Shown in pieces: positions 25,118 through 33,057 of a stretch of 64,000 bases of DNA. Each line of letters opens with the position of its first letter. Positions within the stretch are counted from its first letter, which is position 1. The stretch lies in contig NZ_JBHRSW010000014.1 in NCBI RefSeq assembly GCF_042646125.1, positions 62,001 to 126,000 of the forward strand, read 5' to 3'. The translations under genes were made by a program, and so were the position numbers. Origin of the DNA: Glaciecola flavus. GTDB lineage: Bacteria; Pseudomonadota; Gammaproteobacteria; Enterobacterales; Alteromonadaceae. The notes beneath the pieces are model-generated. The model made no database searches, was not told where the DNA came from, and saw nothing but the letters and a program-made list of their open reading frames with translations.

Positions 25118-25255
25118 GGTGGGATTATACTTGGCAGTTCCCCTTACTTTAGTCGTAAAATTTATTTTTCATGTATGAAAAATCAAAGCGTATATGGACA
25201 TACTCGTAGCGTTTTTACGACTAAAGTAAGGGGAGCTGCCAAGTATAATCCCACC
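25118..25255. repeat. large palindrome, family C copy 1 (138 bp)
   Basis: Two 43-base arms (25118-25160 and 25213-25255) pair with a single mismatch; the outer ends are ggtgggattatacttggcag and its complement. The 52-base centre has a further perfect hairpin (atttttcat/atgaaaaat). The right end, ccaagtataatcccacc, recurs at 27162-27178. Confidence 0.85.
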
Positions 25256-25382
25256 ATGAACGCTTCAAACACTTAAAAATTGTTTTTCTCCGAGCTCGAT
25301 CCATGCTTTTGGGTAAATACCTAGGCATGGATTGAGTGATTTCGGTATGATATTGATTTAGTTAATACTACACCGAGTCATC

Positions 25383-26135
25383 ATGAACAAGACCATGCTA
25401 ATCACCGGCGGTAGTTCCGGTATTGGTGCTGCTACTGTACAGTTATTTTTGGCACAAGGGTATCAGGTGTTTAATCTGGATATCTCACCCATCAGCGCGG
25501 CGTTGGCAGCCTCAGAGTCCGAAAGATATTGCCATATACCTTGCGATATTCGTCAACATGATTCAGTTCGAAAACACATTGCAAAAATCTGTGAAGAAAA
25601 TAGCATCGCAGTGGTAATTTGCAATGCGGGTAAACATCTTTCAGCCAATATCGAAAATACAAGTGAGGCAGAATTGATAGACTTATTCAACCTGAATGTA
25701 AAAGGGGCGTTTTCGGTCATTCAATCTTGCCTACCGTCGATGAAATCACAAGGCTTTGGTAGAATTATTCTGATTGCATCCGATCAAGCATTGATTGGTA
25801 AAACCAATTCCTTTGCTTACAACTTAAGTAAACATGCATTAGCTTCTATCGCTAAAACTACGGCCTTAGACTATGCCGAGTTTGGTATTACGGCGAATGC
25901 GATTTGTCCGGGAACTATTGATACGCCGTTGTATCGCAAAGCCATTCAAAAATACTGCGACAAGTCGGGACGCGTCTTTGCTGATGTGCATAAAGAAGAG
26001 GGTAACATGCAACCTGTTGGTCGCATTGGTCTAGCGTCAGAAGTAGCAGACTACGCGCTTTTTTTGGCCAAGGAGAGCAGTGGCTTTATCACGGGCAGTA
26101 TACAGTTAATTGATGGTGGTTACACGGCACAGTAA
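25383..26135 (+). CDS. short-chain dehydrogenase, probably sugar or sugar-acid oxidising
   Basis: A protein of 250 residues. It has TGGSSGIG (8-15), Asp33 after the second strand favouring NAD+, NAG at 81-83, and the catalytic Ser133, Tyr146 and Lys150; CPGTIDTPL follows. It ends in GSIQLIDGGYTA as usual. The next gene starts three bases after the stop and encodes a lactonase-type amidohydrolase, and a dehydratase and aldolase-like gene follow on the other strand. That set suggests oxidation of a sugar to its lactone (as L-fucose or D-arabinose dehydrogenases do) or of a later keto-deoxy acid. The exact substrate cannot be read from the sequence. Confidence 0.85.
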   Translation: MNKTMLITGGSSGIGAATVQLFLAQGYQVFNLDISPISAALAASESERYCHIPCDIRQHDSVRKHIAKICEENSIAVVICNAGKHLSANIENTSEAELIDLFNLNVKGAFSVIQSCLPSMKSQGFGRIILIASDQALIGKTNSFAYNLSKHALASIAKTTALDYAEFGITANAICPGTIDTPLYRKAIQKYCDKSGRVFADVHKEEGNMQPVGRIGLASEVADYALFLAKESSGFITGSIQLIDGGYTAQ

Positions 26136-26138
26136 TAT

Positions 26139-27023
26139 ATGGATTTCATTGACCCACATCTTCATTTTTTTGCTTTGAGTCAAGGGATGTACAACTGGCT
26201 ACAGCCTAATAACCCGCCTTTTTGGTCTGACAAACATACTATTTGTAGGGATTTTGGCGAAGCAGATTTGCGCATAAACGCGCCGCTAAAACTCGCTGCA
26301 TATGTGCATGTTGAGGCCGGTTTTGACAACGAAAACAGCTTGGCTGAGGCTGAATTTTGGTTAAAAAAAGCGGGTTTACCCCTATCGACAATCATAACTG
26401 TAAATTTGAATAGTCCACCTGATAGGTTTCGTAAAACAATATCTGAAGCATTAGTCGTAAACCAAGGGCAACCATCCGCAATATCTGGGGTACGTCATAT
26501 ATTGGACGAGCAGGCTGCTAGCATTTTGAGCCATCCCAATACACGTGAAAATTTTAAGCTATTGTGTGAAACAGGCTTGATATTTGAGTTACAAATGGAC
26601 TTCGCTGATGCAAAGAGTTTTTCTGCACTCAGTCAAGTGCTCAATGACTACCCGTCTATTCACCTCAGCATCAATCACGCCGGTTCGATAAATTGGCAAC
26701 AAAATATACGACATATAAATAATTGGCGACACAATATGCGGGAGGTTTCCAATATAAAGCAATGCTTTGTCAAAGTATCGGGTTTTGAGATGCAAAATCG
26801 ATCATACAGTGACGATGATGTTAAACGCGTCATAGATGAAACGCTAAATGTCGTGGGGGAAGATAAAACAATGATGGCTTCAAACTTTCCACTCGTGCTA
26901 TTGAGCAAACCCTATGATACTTATTGGCAGGCAATTTTGCAGAACTTAAGAGCCATGGGGCTATCTACTAGCGATCTGATGTATAACAATGCCGCGCGCT
27001 GTTACGCTTTTGCAAAAATGTAG
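26139..27023 (+). CDS. COG3618-type amidohydrolase (L-fuconolactonase-like)
   Basis: A protein of 294 residues with the metal-binding start DPHLHFF (His7, His9), a later SINHAGS and the near-C-terminal MMASNFPLVLL block found in the COG3618 branch, where SNFP replaces the usual SDWP. Family members open sugar lactones such as L-fucono- and L-rhamnono-lactone, or 2-pyrone-4,6-dicarboxylate. Coupling to the SDR (three-base gap) fits a dehydrogenase-lactonase step. A family C palindrome follows 40 bases after its stop. Substrate unknown. Confidence 0.8.
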   Translation: MDFIDPHLHFFALSQGMYNWLQPNNPPFWSDKHTICRDFGEADLRINAPLKLAAYVHVEAGFDNENSLAEAEFWLKKAGLPLSTIITVNLNSPPDRFRKTISEALVVNQGQPSAISGVRHILDEQAASILSHPNTRENFKLLCETGLIFELQMDFADAKSFSALSQVLNDYPSIHLSINHAGSINWQQNIRHINNWRHNMREVSNIKQCFVKVSGFEMQNRSYSDDDVKRVIDETLNVVGEDKTMMASNFPLVLLSKPYDTYWQAILQNLRAMGLSTSDLMYNNAARCYAFAKM

Positions 27024-27062
27024 GCTCTGACGAGGGAAGGGCATATCCTAAGGTCAGACCAC

Positions 27063-27178
27063 GACTGGATTACACCCAGAAGTTACTTCTTTTTTTGTCG
27101 AAAAAAAACGCTGCGAGACATCAATATGCGCTCTGATTTTTCGACAACAAAGGAGGCACTTCCAAGTATAATCCCACC
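27063..27178. repeat. diverged palindrome, family C copy 2 (about 116 bp)
   Basis: The right arm ends tccaagtataatcccacc, sharing 17 bases with copy 1. The left arm (tggattacacccagaagtta and on) pairs with it over about 40 bases with roughly eight differences; gtcgaaaa/ttttcgac is exact near the centre. It sits between the convergent amidohydrolase and dehydratase genes. Confidence 0.72.
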
Positions 27179-27206
27179 GCGACGGTCATACTTATTTCAG
27201 CCGAAT

Positions 27207-28382
27207 TTACTTGACGATTACCTTTGGTGAACGGTTGACTACTTTATCGTTGAGTTCAATCCCAATTCCCGGTAAATCAGGTACTTTGAAAGTACCATTT
27301 TCAGGCTGATAATCTTGAATACACAGTTCACGATTCCATGATTTTATCGCATAGGTATGGTGCTCGTGTATCAAAAAGTTAGGGATGGCCGCTTCTAATT
27401 GAAGCGCCGCTGCCGTGGCTACCGGACCACCACAAACATGCGCTTGTATGCGAATATCGTATACATCAGCATAGTCACATACTTTCTTAGCTTCGGTAAA
27501 ACCGCCTGACAAACCGACATCTGGCTGCAATACATCAATGCTCTGATCTTCAAAATAAGGGCGGCAATCCCAACGATGATAAAGCCGTTCTCCGCCAGCA
27601 ATCGGCACGCGTAAGTTTTCAGAAACCTTTTTATGCACAGCTGCGTTCAAATAGTTGACGGGCTCTTCAAACATCATACAGTTGACTTCTTCGATCACTT
27701 CACCCATTTGTATTGCAGAGGCACAGCCCATTAAAGAGTGGGCTTCAAAGATAATATCGACCTCGTCGCCCACGGTTTGACGTATTGCACGCAAGCGATC
27801 GCCAAACAACTTCATCTGTTTAGGGGTGAACAACTTGGTACGATCAAAACTCGAATCACCGTTTTCGTCATACACAATAGGATCCACTTTCACGGCATCA
27901 TAACCTTCGGCCATTGCCTTTTCGGCCGCGCGCGAATAATCATCAGGGCTAAGCATTTTTACGCAGTCCTGACTCCAGTCAAACTGAAGCTGGCTGGCAT
28001 AGGTACGCAAATTATCATTTGTTTTACCGCCTAACAATTGATAAACCGGCACGTTTAAAGCTTTACCTTTTATGTCCCATAGCGCGGTATCGATTGCGCT
28101 CATCGCCGCATATAAAACAGGCCCTCCGCCCAGCCCCCAAAAACTCTCTCTTAACATTCTTGACCACAGCAATTCCGTTTTAAACGGATCAAAACCGATA
28201 AGCACGGCCTCTGCGATTTCCTTTATCATAGCAGCCGCTGCACTGTGCCCCCAATCGTAAGCAAGCCCAGCTTCTCCGACGCCGGTCAAACCTTCATCAG
28301 TGTATATTCTTACAAATATAGGGTTCCACGGTGGGCGATCAGGACAATGGATATCAAAAATTTCTACTTGTGTAATTTTCAT
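27207..28382 (-). CDS. enolase-superfamily acid-sugar dehydratase or cycloisomerase
   Basis: A protein of 391 residues of the mandelate racemase/muconate lactonising group. The barrel carries Lys165-x-Asp167 (VKVDP), metal ligands Glu213 (FEAHS), Glu239 (FEEP) and Glu265 (AGGERLY), and His315 (QAHVCGGPVATAAA), a set found in galactonate dehydratase and relatives. Likely reaction: loss of water from a sugar acid to a 2-keto-3-deoxy acid. 3,6-anhydro-L-galactonate cycloisomerase of agar-degrading bacteria belongs to the same superfamily and cannot be excluded. The ATG at 28382 has AAGAAGAAAG upstream; a TTG at 28406 would overlap the preceding gene. It follows the aldolase-like gene by 13 bases. 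Confidence 0.82.
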   Translation of the reverse strand: MKITQVEIFDIHCPDRPPWNPIFVRIYTDEGLTGVGEAGLAYDWGHSAAAAMIKEIAEAVLIGFDPFKTELLWSRMLRESFWGLGGGPVLYAAMSAIDTALWDIKGKALNVPVYQLLGGKTNDNLRTYASQLQFDWSQDCVKMLSPDDYSRAAEKAMAEGYDAVKVDPIVYDENGDSSFDRTKLFTPKQMKLFGDRLRAIRQTVGDEVDIIFEAHSLMGCASAIQMGEVIEEVNCMMFEEPVNYLNAAVHKKVSENLRVPIAGGERLYHRWDCRPYFEDQSIDVLQPDVGLSGGFTEAKKVCDYADVYDIRIQAHVCGGPVATAAALQLEAAIPNFLIHEHHTYAIKSWNRELCIQDYQPENGTFKVPDLPGIGIELNDKVVNRSPKVIVK

Positions 28383-28395
28383 TCTTTCTTCTTTT

Positions 28396-29166
28396 TTAAG
28401 TATCAAAATTAGGGTAGGCGCGTTTCACTCGTCTCATCATTGCAGGCCATGTTTTTTGGCCGCCGGTTTGCCCAGTATGCACAATGGCCGCCTGGGCTTT
28501 AATGCCATCAATAATAGATTGGTCTACTTCGACAATGGGCGCATGGCTCGCCATCAATTTGACTTGGATCTCGCAAGCCCGAACCAAATCGTACATATGC
28601 ATAAACGCATCACCTATGGTTAAACCCATTGTCAATGCCCCGTGATTACGCAGTAGCATAAAGTTTGCATTACCCAAATCAGCTTGTAACCTAGCAATTT
28701 CATCGTGTTCTACCGCGAGACCTTCATAGCCATGGTAGGCCATGCTCGCTAGAGCAAAAGCAGAGTACTGAGAATAGGGACGCAAGCCATCTTTTAGGCT
28801 AGCGACAGCAATGGTATCCGGATGGTGCAAGTGCATGGCGCATTGATCTTCATGCCTTGCCTTATGTACAGCACTGTGAATAGTAAAACCAGCAGGGTTA
28901 ATATTAAACGGGCATGCTTCGTCTAATATGTTACCTTCAATGTCAATTTTAACTAAATTTGACGCAGTCACTTCTTCAAAGCTAAGGCCAAATGCATTAA
29001 TCAATAAAGCATCCGTACCGGGAATACGCGCTGACACGTGAGTGTGAATCAAATCATCCCACCCGTGCATCACAAGTAAACGATAACATGCAGCCAGTTC
29101 GACTCTGGTTAGCCACTCTTGTTCAGATACTTTATCTTTCAAACTTAATTGGGGGAGGTCGTACAT
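28396..29166 (-). CDS. class II aldolase/adducin family protein lacking the catalytic Glu
   Basis: A protein of 256 residues. Metal ligands are His112 and His114 (MHLHHP) and His175 (LRNHGAL), as in fuculose-1-phosphate aldolase. The position of the catalytic Glu73 of FucA is Gly93 here (NPAGFTIH). This NPAGF form is common in adducin-like members, whose chemistry is often not a retro-aldol reaction. It is the first gene of a two-gene minus-strand unit with the dehydratase. It may act on the keto-deoxy product or on a sugar-derived hydroxy acid; no firmer claim is possible. A half-copy of palindrome D lies about 30 bases upstream of the start. Confidence 0.8.
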   Translation of the reverse strand: MYDLPQLSLKDKVSEQEWLTRVELAACYRLLVMHGWDDLIHTHVSARIPGTDALLINAFGLSFEEVTASNLVKIDIEGNILDEACPFNINPAGFTIHSAVHKARHEDQCAMHLHHPDTIAVASLKDGLRPYSQYSAFALASMAYHGYEGLAVEHDEIARLQADLGNANFMLLRNHGALTMGLTIGDAFMHMYDLVRACEIQVKLMASHAPIVEVDQSIIDGIKAQAAIVHTGQTGGQKTWPAMMRRVKRAYPNFDT

Positions 29167-29197
29167 AACTCGCTTGCCAAAAAAATAGATGCATAAA

Positions 29198-29216
29198 CAA
29201 AGAAAAACAGCCTCTA
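29198..29216 (+). repeat. half copy of palindrome D
   Basis: acaaagaaaaacagcctct matches the right arm of the element at 24356-24420 in 18 of 19 positions, in the same orientation. The AT-rich bases before it (caaaaaaata) are also similar. It marks the right edge of the sugar-acid cassette. Confidence 0.6.
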
Positions 29217-29307
29217 TTATGCTATGTGATTATTTGTAATAGTTTACAGTGCTGGATTGTAATTGTCAGTATATGGCTGTATCGAATACAAAATCGCGCG
29301 TAAATAG

Positions 29308-29510
29308 TTACCCTGAACTCTGGATAAGTAACTCCATCAAGCAGCGCCCTAAATCCTGCTATCTGCGTTGCTCAAGCTTTAAATAACTCATTATTCCTTC
29401 ACTTGATCGCCTTGATATCGAGCTTTAGGTGGTCCCCACTGCATATTGGAATAAACAAATGAACTGTAAATTCATTAGTTTGCAGAATTGCTTATCCATA
29501 GTTAAGGTTA
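29308..29510. mobile_element. MITE-like element family B, copy 1 (about 203 bp)
   Basis: Ends ccctgaactctggataagta and ttgcttatccatagttaagg are inverted repeats with a few mismatches. The inside (gcagcgccct, ctgcgttgctcaagctt, cgccttgatatcgagcttta) matches copy 2 at 34562-34756 over nearly its whole length. No coding capacity. Confidence 0.82.
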
Positions 29511-29549
29511 AATAGAGAAAACAATAGGATAAAAATAAGGTTGGGTGTT

Positions 29550-29817
29550 ATGGAAGATATATTGAGTGATATAGGTAAAGGTTTTTTTAAGAGGAATTGG
29601 CTACATTCTTTCTGAACTATTCTTCTTTACTATTTGTTACTGGGTAGGCTGGCCTGTATGTAAATTGTTAACTATCGGTCGGTATCCCAGACAACAAAAA
29701 TTTACCCTGTTAGAAGACAGGGAAGATTCAGGTTTTTGGTGTTCGTCGGTTGGGCTGATAGCCATCATCATGATTTTGCTGGTTTTATTAAACTTCTTTG
29801 GATTAAAGAATTTCTAA
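29550..29817 (+). pseudogene. small two-helix membrane protein, frameshifted at a T7 run
   Basis: ATG at 29550 (GGTTGGGTG upstream) opens EDILSDIGKGFF and is then closed by TGA within eight codons. One base less in the seven-T run at 29582-29588 gives a continuous frame to TAA 29815-29817: a product of about 88 residues with one hydrophobic segment (ILSELFFFTICYWVGWPVCK), a charged middle (TIGRYPRQQKF, LLEDREDSGFW) and a second segment (VGLIAIIMILLVLLNFF). The composition is that of a real gene. Either the assembly miscounts the homopolymer, the gene is broken, or slippage restores it. I do not know the family's function. Confidence 0.6.
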
Positions 29818-29985
29818 AAAATCACCTTATTAATAAATTTTATTACATATTTATGAATTTTCGTTGATCATTTTTATTTAAATGTTAATATTTAATTAAC
29901 AAATAGGTGCTTTGTGTAACAAAGTGCTTTTTTGTTGATTAACTCATTGCACACACAATTAAAAATTAGAAGCGAGTATGTTTTC

Positions 29986-31821
29986 ATGAAGTATCACATT
30001 CTAAGCGCAACATTATGCACACTTTTGTACACCACCGGCGCTTTGGCGCAAACTGTTGAACACTCATCTGGGAAATGTCTGAGAACAGCAAACAATTCTG
30101 CCTCTCCAGCAAATGGCACCAATGTTGTTTTAAGTGACAACTGTTCTGGTGGTGCTTCGCAGTTTTCTTGGACACCCGGTGGCAGTGTTAAACATGTCCC
30201 AACCAACAAGTGTATTCATCCAGGGGGAGCAACCATTCCATCAAATGGTACAGAGCTAGTACTATGGGATGGTTGCGATTTTGCTGATCGCGTCAGGTTT
30301 AACCGCACTGGTGGCGGCAGTTTACAACAAAAATCGAGTGGTAAATGTGTTCATCCATTTGGAGGTTCTGCCAACCCAGCTAATGGCACAAAACTGGTAA
30401 TGTGGGACGGTTGTAACGAAACCCGATTAGCGTTTACACCAAATAGCTCGACCACTGATAACAGTGTGTCCAACGTATCAGGTGATTTAGTTGCTGCCAA
30501 CGCTGCCCAACTTGTCAGTGCCATTGCGAGAGCGAATGCGGGTGATACAATCACCTTAACTGCTAATTTCTCTGCTTCACAATCAATCGTGGTTGATAAG
30601 CGTGTGGTAATTGAGGGAAATGGCAAGACAATAAACCACTCAGTACCAAGAACTGGTTCATTTGCTGAGTACACACCAGCATTTATTGTTGCCGCAAGCA
30701 ATGTAATAATTCGAAATTTATCTGTAGTAGGGGACAACCGCAACGGCCTTAACACTTTGATTGAATTAAACAATCAGGGCAGTACTCGCTCAAATAATCT
30801 TACTGTTTACAATGTAACTTTACAAAATGCGACCGCTGGCATTCGTAACCGAGGTATTATTCCATCAAACCTCGTCATAGAAAATTCTACCTTTAGAAAT
30901 TTAAACAAGGCTGTTGACTTAACTAGAGATGCTTTGCTATCTAACTTCACTCGCGTATCAACAAATCTATTTGATGCGAAGGGTGACCGTTTATTTTGGC
31001 AACAGGCTGGTAGTTTGAGAATACGCAACAACAGTTTCTATGTTGATGCGGGTCAAGCACCCATGCAAGTCGGAATACAAATCGACGGTGGTAACGACGG
31101 GTACAATCCTAATGTTAGTGAAGCACCAGGTTTTCCTAATAATACTTTTGCAGCTCGTGGAAACAACGATAACCTTATTATCAAATTTAATAATGGTATG
31201 ATCGAGAATAACCATGGTCGCTTGAGTCGCGATCCTATTAGAGCGTCTGAATTTCCAATTGCGGTTGCTAAGGTGGCGAGTGTAACCATTGAAGATAACT
31301 TCGTTGAAACGGTTGGATCAACAAATGACCAATTTGATTTTTCAAGTGGTATTAACGTCGAGCATATGTCAAGAGACGTAACGATTGTTGATAATGCGAT
31401 TGCGGTCAATCGTGTGGTGAATGGTGCTCAAAACAACCAAGGCGTTAGTATTCTGCCCTATCAAGATCACGGCAGCCAAGCGGAAAGTGAAGAAGGATCT
31501 ATCAATATTAAGGTGCTTAACAATGCGTTTTATGGCAGTGGTAAAAGCGGCATATTTGGTTTTTCATTCAGAAACCTAGAAATTGATGGAAATAACTTTA
31601 ACAATTTCACAGGATCTCGTCCTGGTGTGGCCACAATTAACTTGTTCAATACAGACGACAACCGTAACGGTGTACTTGATGCAAATGAAAGGGCGACATT
31701 AACCGGTGGTTTTACTAATTTTGGCGCGACGAGTAACTTAGGAGCTAGCGGATTGATTGAAGCAACAATTTTCAACACAGACGATCCTTCGGATTTACCA
31801 CCTGACCAACGTCACAATTAA
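29986..31821 (+). CDS. secreted ricin-type beta-trefoil plus parallel beta-helix protein (polysaccharide-active candidate)
   Basis: A protein of 611 residues from the ATG at 29986. It has a signal peptide (MKYHILSATLCTLLYTTGALA). Residues about 23-157 are a ricin-type beta-trefoil (CBM13-like) with three repeats of the form GKC-L/HP-NGT-LVLWDGC. From about 175 a right-handed parallel beta-helix starts with AANAAQLVSAIARANAGDTI, as in pectate-lyase-fold enzymes, followed by many Asn-rich turns (IRNNSF, IEDNFV, VLNNAF). The C-terminus contains FNTDDNRNGVLDANE, a calcium-loop-like Asp/Asn run. The fold fits a polysaccharide lyase such as PL6 or a glycoside hydrolase, but I see no diagnostic catalytic motif. 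A longer TTG start at 29932 lacks merit. Terminator follows. Confidence 0.82.
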   Translation: MKYHILSATLCTLLYTTGALAQTVEHSSGKCLRTANNSASPANGTNVVLSDNCSGGASQFSWTPGGSVKHVPTNKCIHPGGATIPSNGTELVLWDGCDFADRVRFNRTGGGSLQQKSSGKCVHPFGGSANPANGTKLVMWDGCNETRLAFTPNSSTTDNSVSNVSGDLVAANAAQLVSAIARANAGDTITLTANFSASQSIVVDKRVVIEGNGKTINHSVPRTGSFAEYTPAFIVAASNVIIRNLSVVGDNRNGLNTLIELNNQGSTRSNNLTVYNVTLQNATAGIRNRGIIPSNLVIENSTFRNLNKAVDLTRDALLSNFTRVSTNLFDAKGDRLFWQQAGSLRIRNNSFYVDAGQAPMQVGIQIDGGNDGYNPNVSEAPGFPNNTFAARGNNDNLIIKFNNGMIENNHGRLSRDPIRASEFPIAVAKVASVTIEDNFVETVGSTNDQFDFSSGINVEHMSRDVTIVDNAIAVNRVVNGAQNNQGVSILPYQDHGSQAESEEGSINIKVLNNAFYGSGKSGIFGFSFRNLEIDGNNFNNFTGSRPGVATINLFNTDDNRNGVLDANERATLTGGFTNFGATSNLGASGLIEATIFNTDDPSDLPPDQRHN

Positions 31822-31853
31822 TGATAGACTGTTTGTATATTTAGCATAGTTTT

Positions 31854-31885
31854 AATCCCTGTATCTTTGGTCAGGGATTTTTTTT
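31854..31885 (+). terminator. terminator after the beta-helix gene
   Basis: An 8-bp perfect stem AATCCCTG/CAGGGATT with a 10-base loop is followed by six further T (eight in the run). It lies 33 bases after the stop codon. Confidence 0.88.
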
Positions 31886-31997
31886 GTGTGTAAAACAAAA
31901 GATCTAATCTTAGCGAACAATTAAATTCCGTGCTCTTGAGTAACGAAGCTGTATATTAAGTGTTATTGTTATCAAACATACAGACCCTAGCTGGCAA

Positions 31998-32996
31998 CTA
32001 GGCTACAGAAGCGCCAACGCTTGCCATTAAATCACCAGAAAGATATGGCGAAATATATTTACTAAAGCGCGCAAAGTCGATATTGCCGCCAGAAAGCACA
32101 ACCCCTACACGCTTGCCTTTCATTTTAGCTTGTTCTGCAATCAAGCCTGCGAGCGATACAGCACCAGCACCCTCACTTAAATTGTGTGTCGTTTTAAAAT
32201 ACAAATACATGGCCTGCGTGATTTGTTGCTCAGTTACCGTTATCACTCGACTTGCACCACCTTTGATAATCTCAAACGCTTCAGGTAGCGGTGTGCGAGT
32301 GGCAACGCCGTCAGCCAAGGTGTCTGCTTCTTGATCAAGAATAATCTCACCCGCGTTGAATGATTTAGAAAACGCAGGTGCTCCTTCAGCCACAACACCA
32401 ATAATTTCGGTCTTTATTCCTAGTAAATCACGGGTTTTTATGAGACCACAAATACCGGATCCCATACCTATTGGCACATAAACAAGATCTAAATCTTTTA
32501 CTGCTTGCAAGAATTCAAGCGCGTATGTCGCTACACCAATCACCAACTCAGGCGCAAATGGCGCTATAAGCTGATACCCACTGCTCTTCAGCAACGTAGC
32601 GCTATACTGGCGTGCCGCTTCGAAATCTCTGCCATGGATAACTAAATTAGCGCCGAAACCTTTTATGGCCGTATTTTGATCATTACTATTGCCTTCGGGA
32701 ACAACAATTGTCACAGGGATGCCAGTTTTTTGACCAGCAAAAGACAAGCTTTGTCCGTGATTCCCGCGTGTTGCCGACAAAATACCTGTTGGTCTAACAG
32801 CTCGCTGCTCCAACTGATTCATCAAGTAAATACCACCACGCACTTTAAAAGCACCAGTCGGGGTGTGGTTTTCATGTTTTACCCAAACATCACAGTCCAT
32901 CTGCTTTGATAATTGCGGCCAGTTGTATTGCGGCGTTGGTGGCATAATTTGATAAATAACATCAGCAGCGTGATTGATATCTGAAAGATTAAACAT
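31998..32996 (-). CDS. threonine dehydratase-like PLP enzyme
   Basis: A protein of 332 residues of PLP fold type II. Lys51 in TGAFKVRGG binds PLP, SATRGNHGQS is the substrate loop, and PIGMGSGICG is the phosphate-binding glycine loop. The C-terminal regulatory ACT-like domains of biosynthetic IlvA are absent, so it is a catabolic-type enzyme of the TdcB, serine racemase or hydroxyaspartate dehydratase kind. A MocR regulator is divergent 61 bases away and probably controls it, an arrangement typical of MocR proteins. Substrate could be L-threonine, L-serine or 3-hydroxyaspartate. Confidence 0.85.
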   Translation of the reverse strand: MFNLSDINHAADVIYQIMPPTPQYNWPQLSKQMDCDVWVKHENHTPTGAFKVRGGIYLMNQLEQRAVRPTGILSATRGNHGQSLSFAGQKTGIPVTIVVPEGNSNDQNTAIKGFGANLVIHGRDFEAARQYSATLLKSSGYQLIAPFAPELVIGVATYALEFLQAVKDLDLVYVPIGMGSGICGLIKTRDLLGIKTEIIGVVAEGAPAFSKSFNAGEIILDQEADTLADGVATRTPLPEAFEIIKGGASRVITVTEQQITQAMYLYFKTTHNLSEGAGAVSLAGLIAEQAKMKGKRVGVVLSGGNIDFARFSKYISPYLSGDLMASVGASVA

Positions 32997-33057
32997 AACA
33001 GTCTCATTGTTTTGGGATGCTTAAAAACTTGACAAAAAGCTTATAATCCTAAATTGT

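Noticed and set aside
33029..33047. TTGACA and TATAAT upstream of the MocR gene as a promoter
   Set aside because: They are only seven bases apart, far below the usual 16-18.
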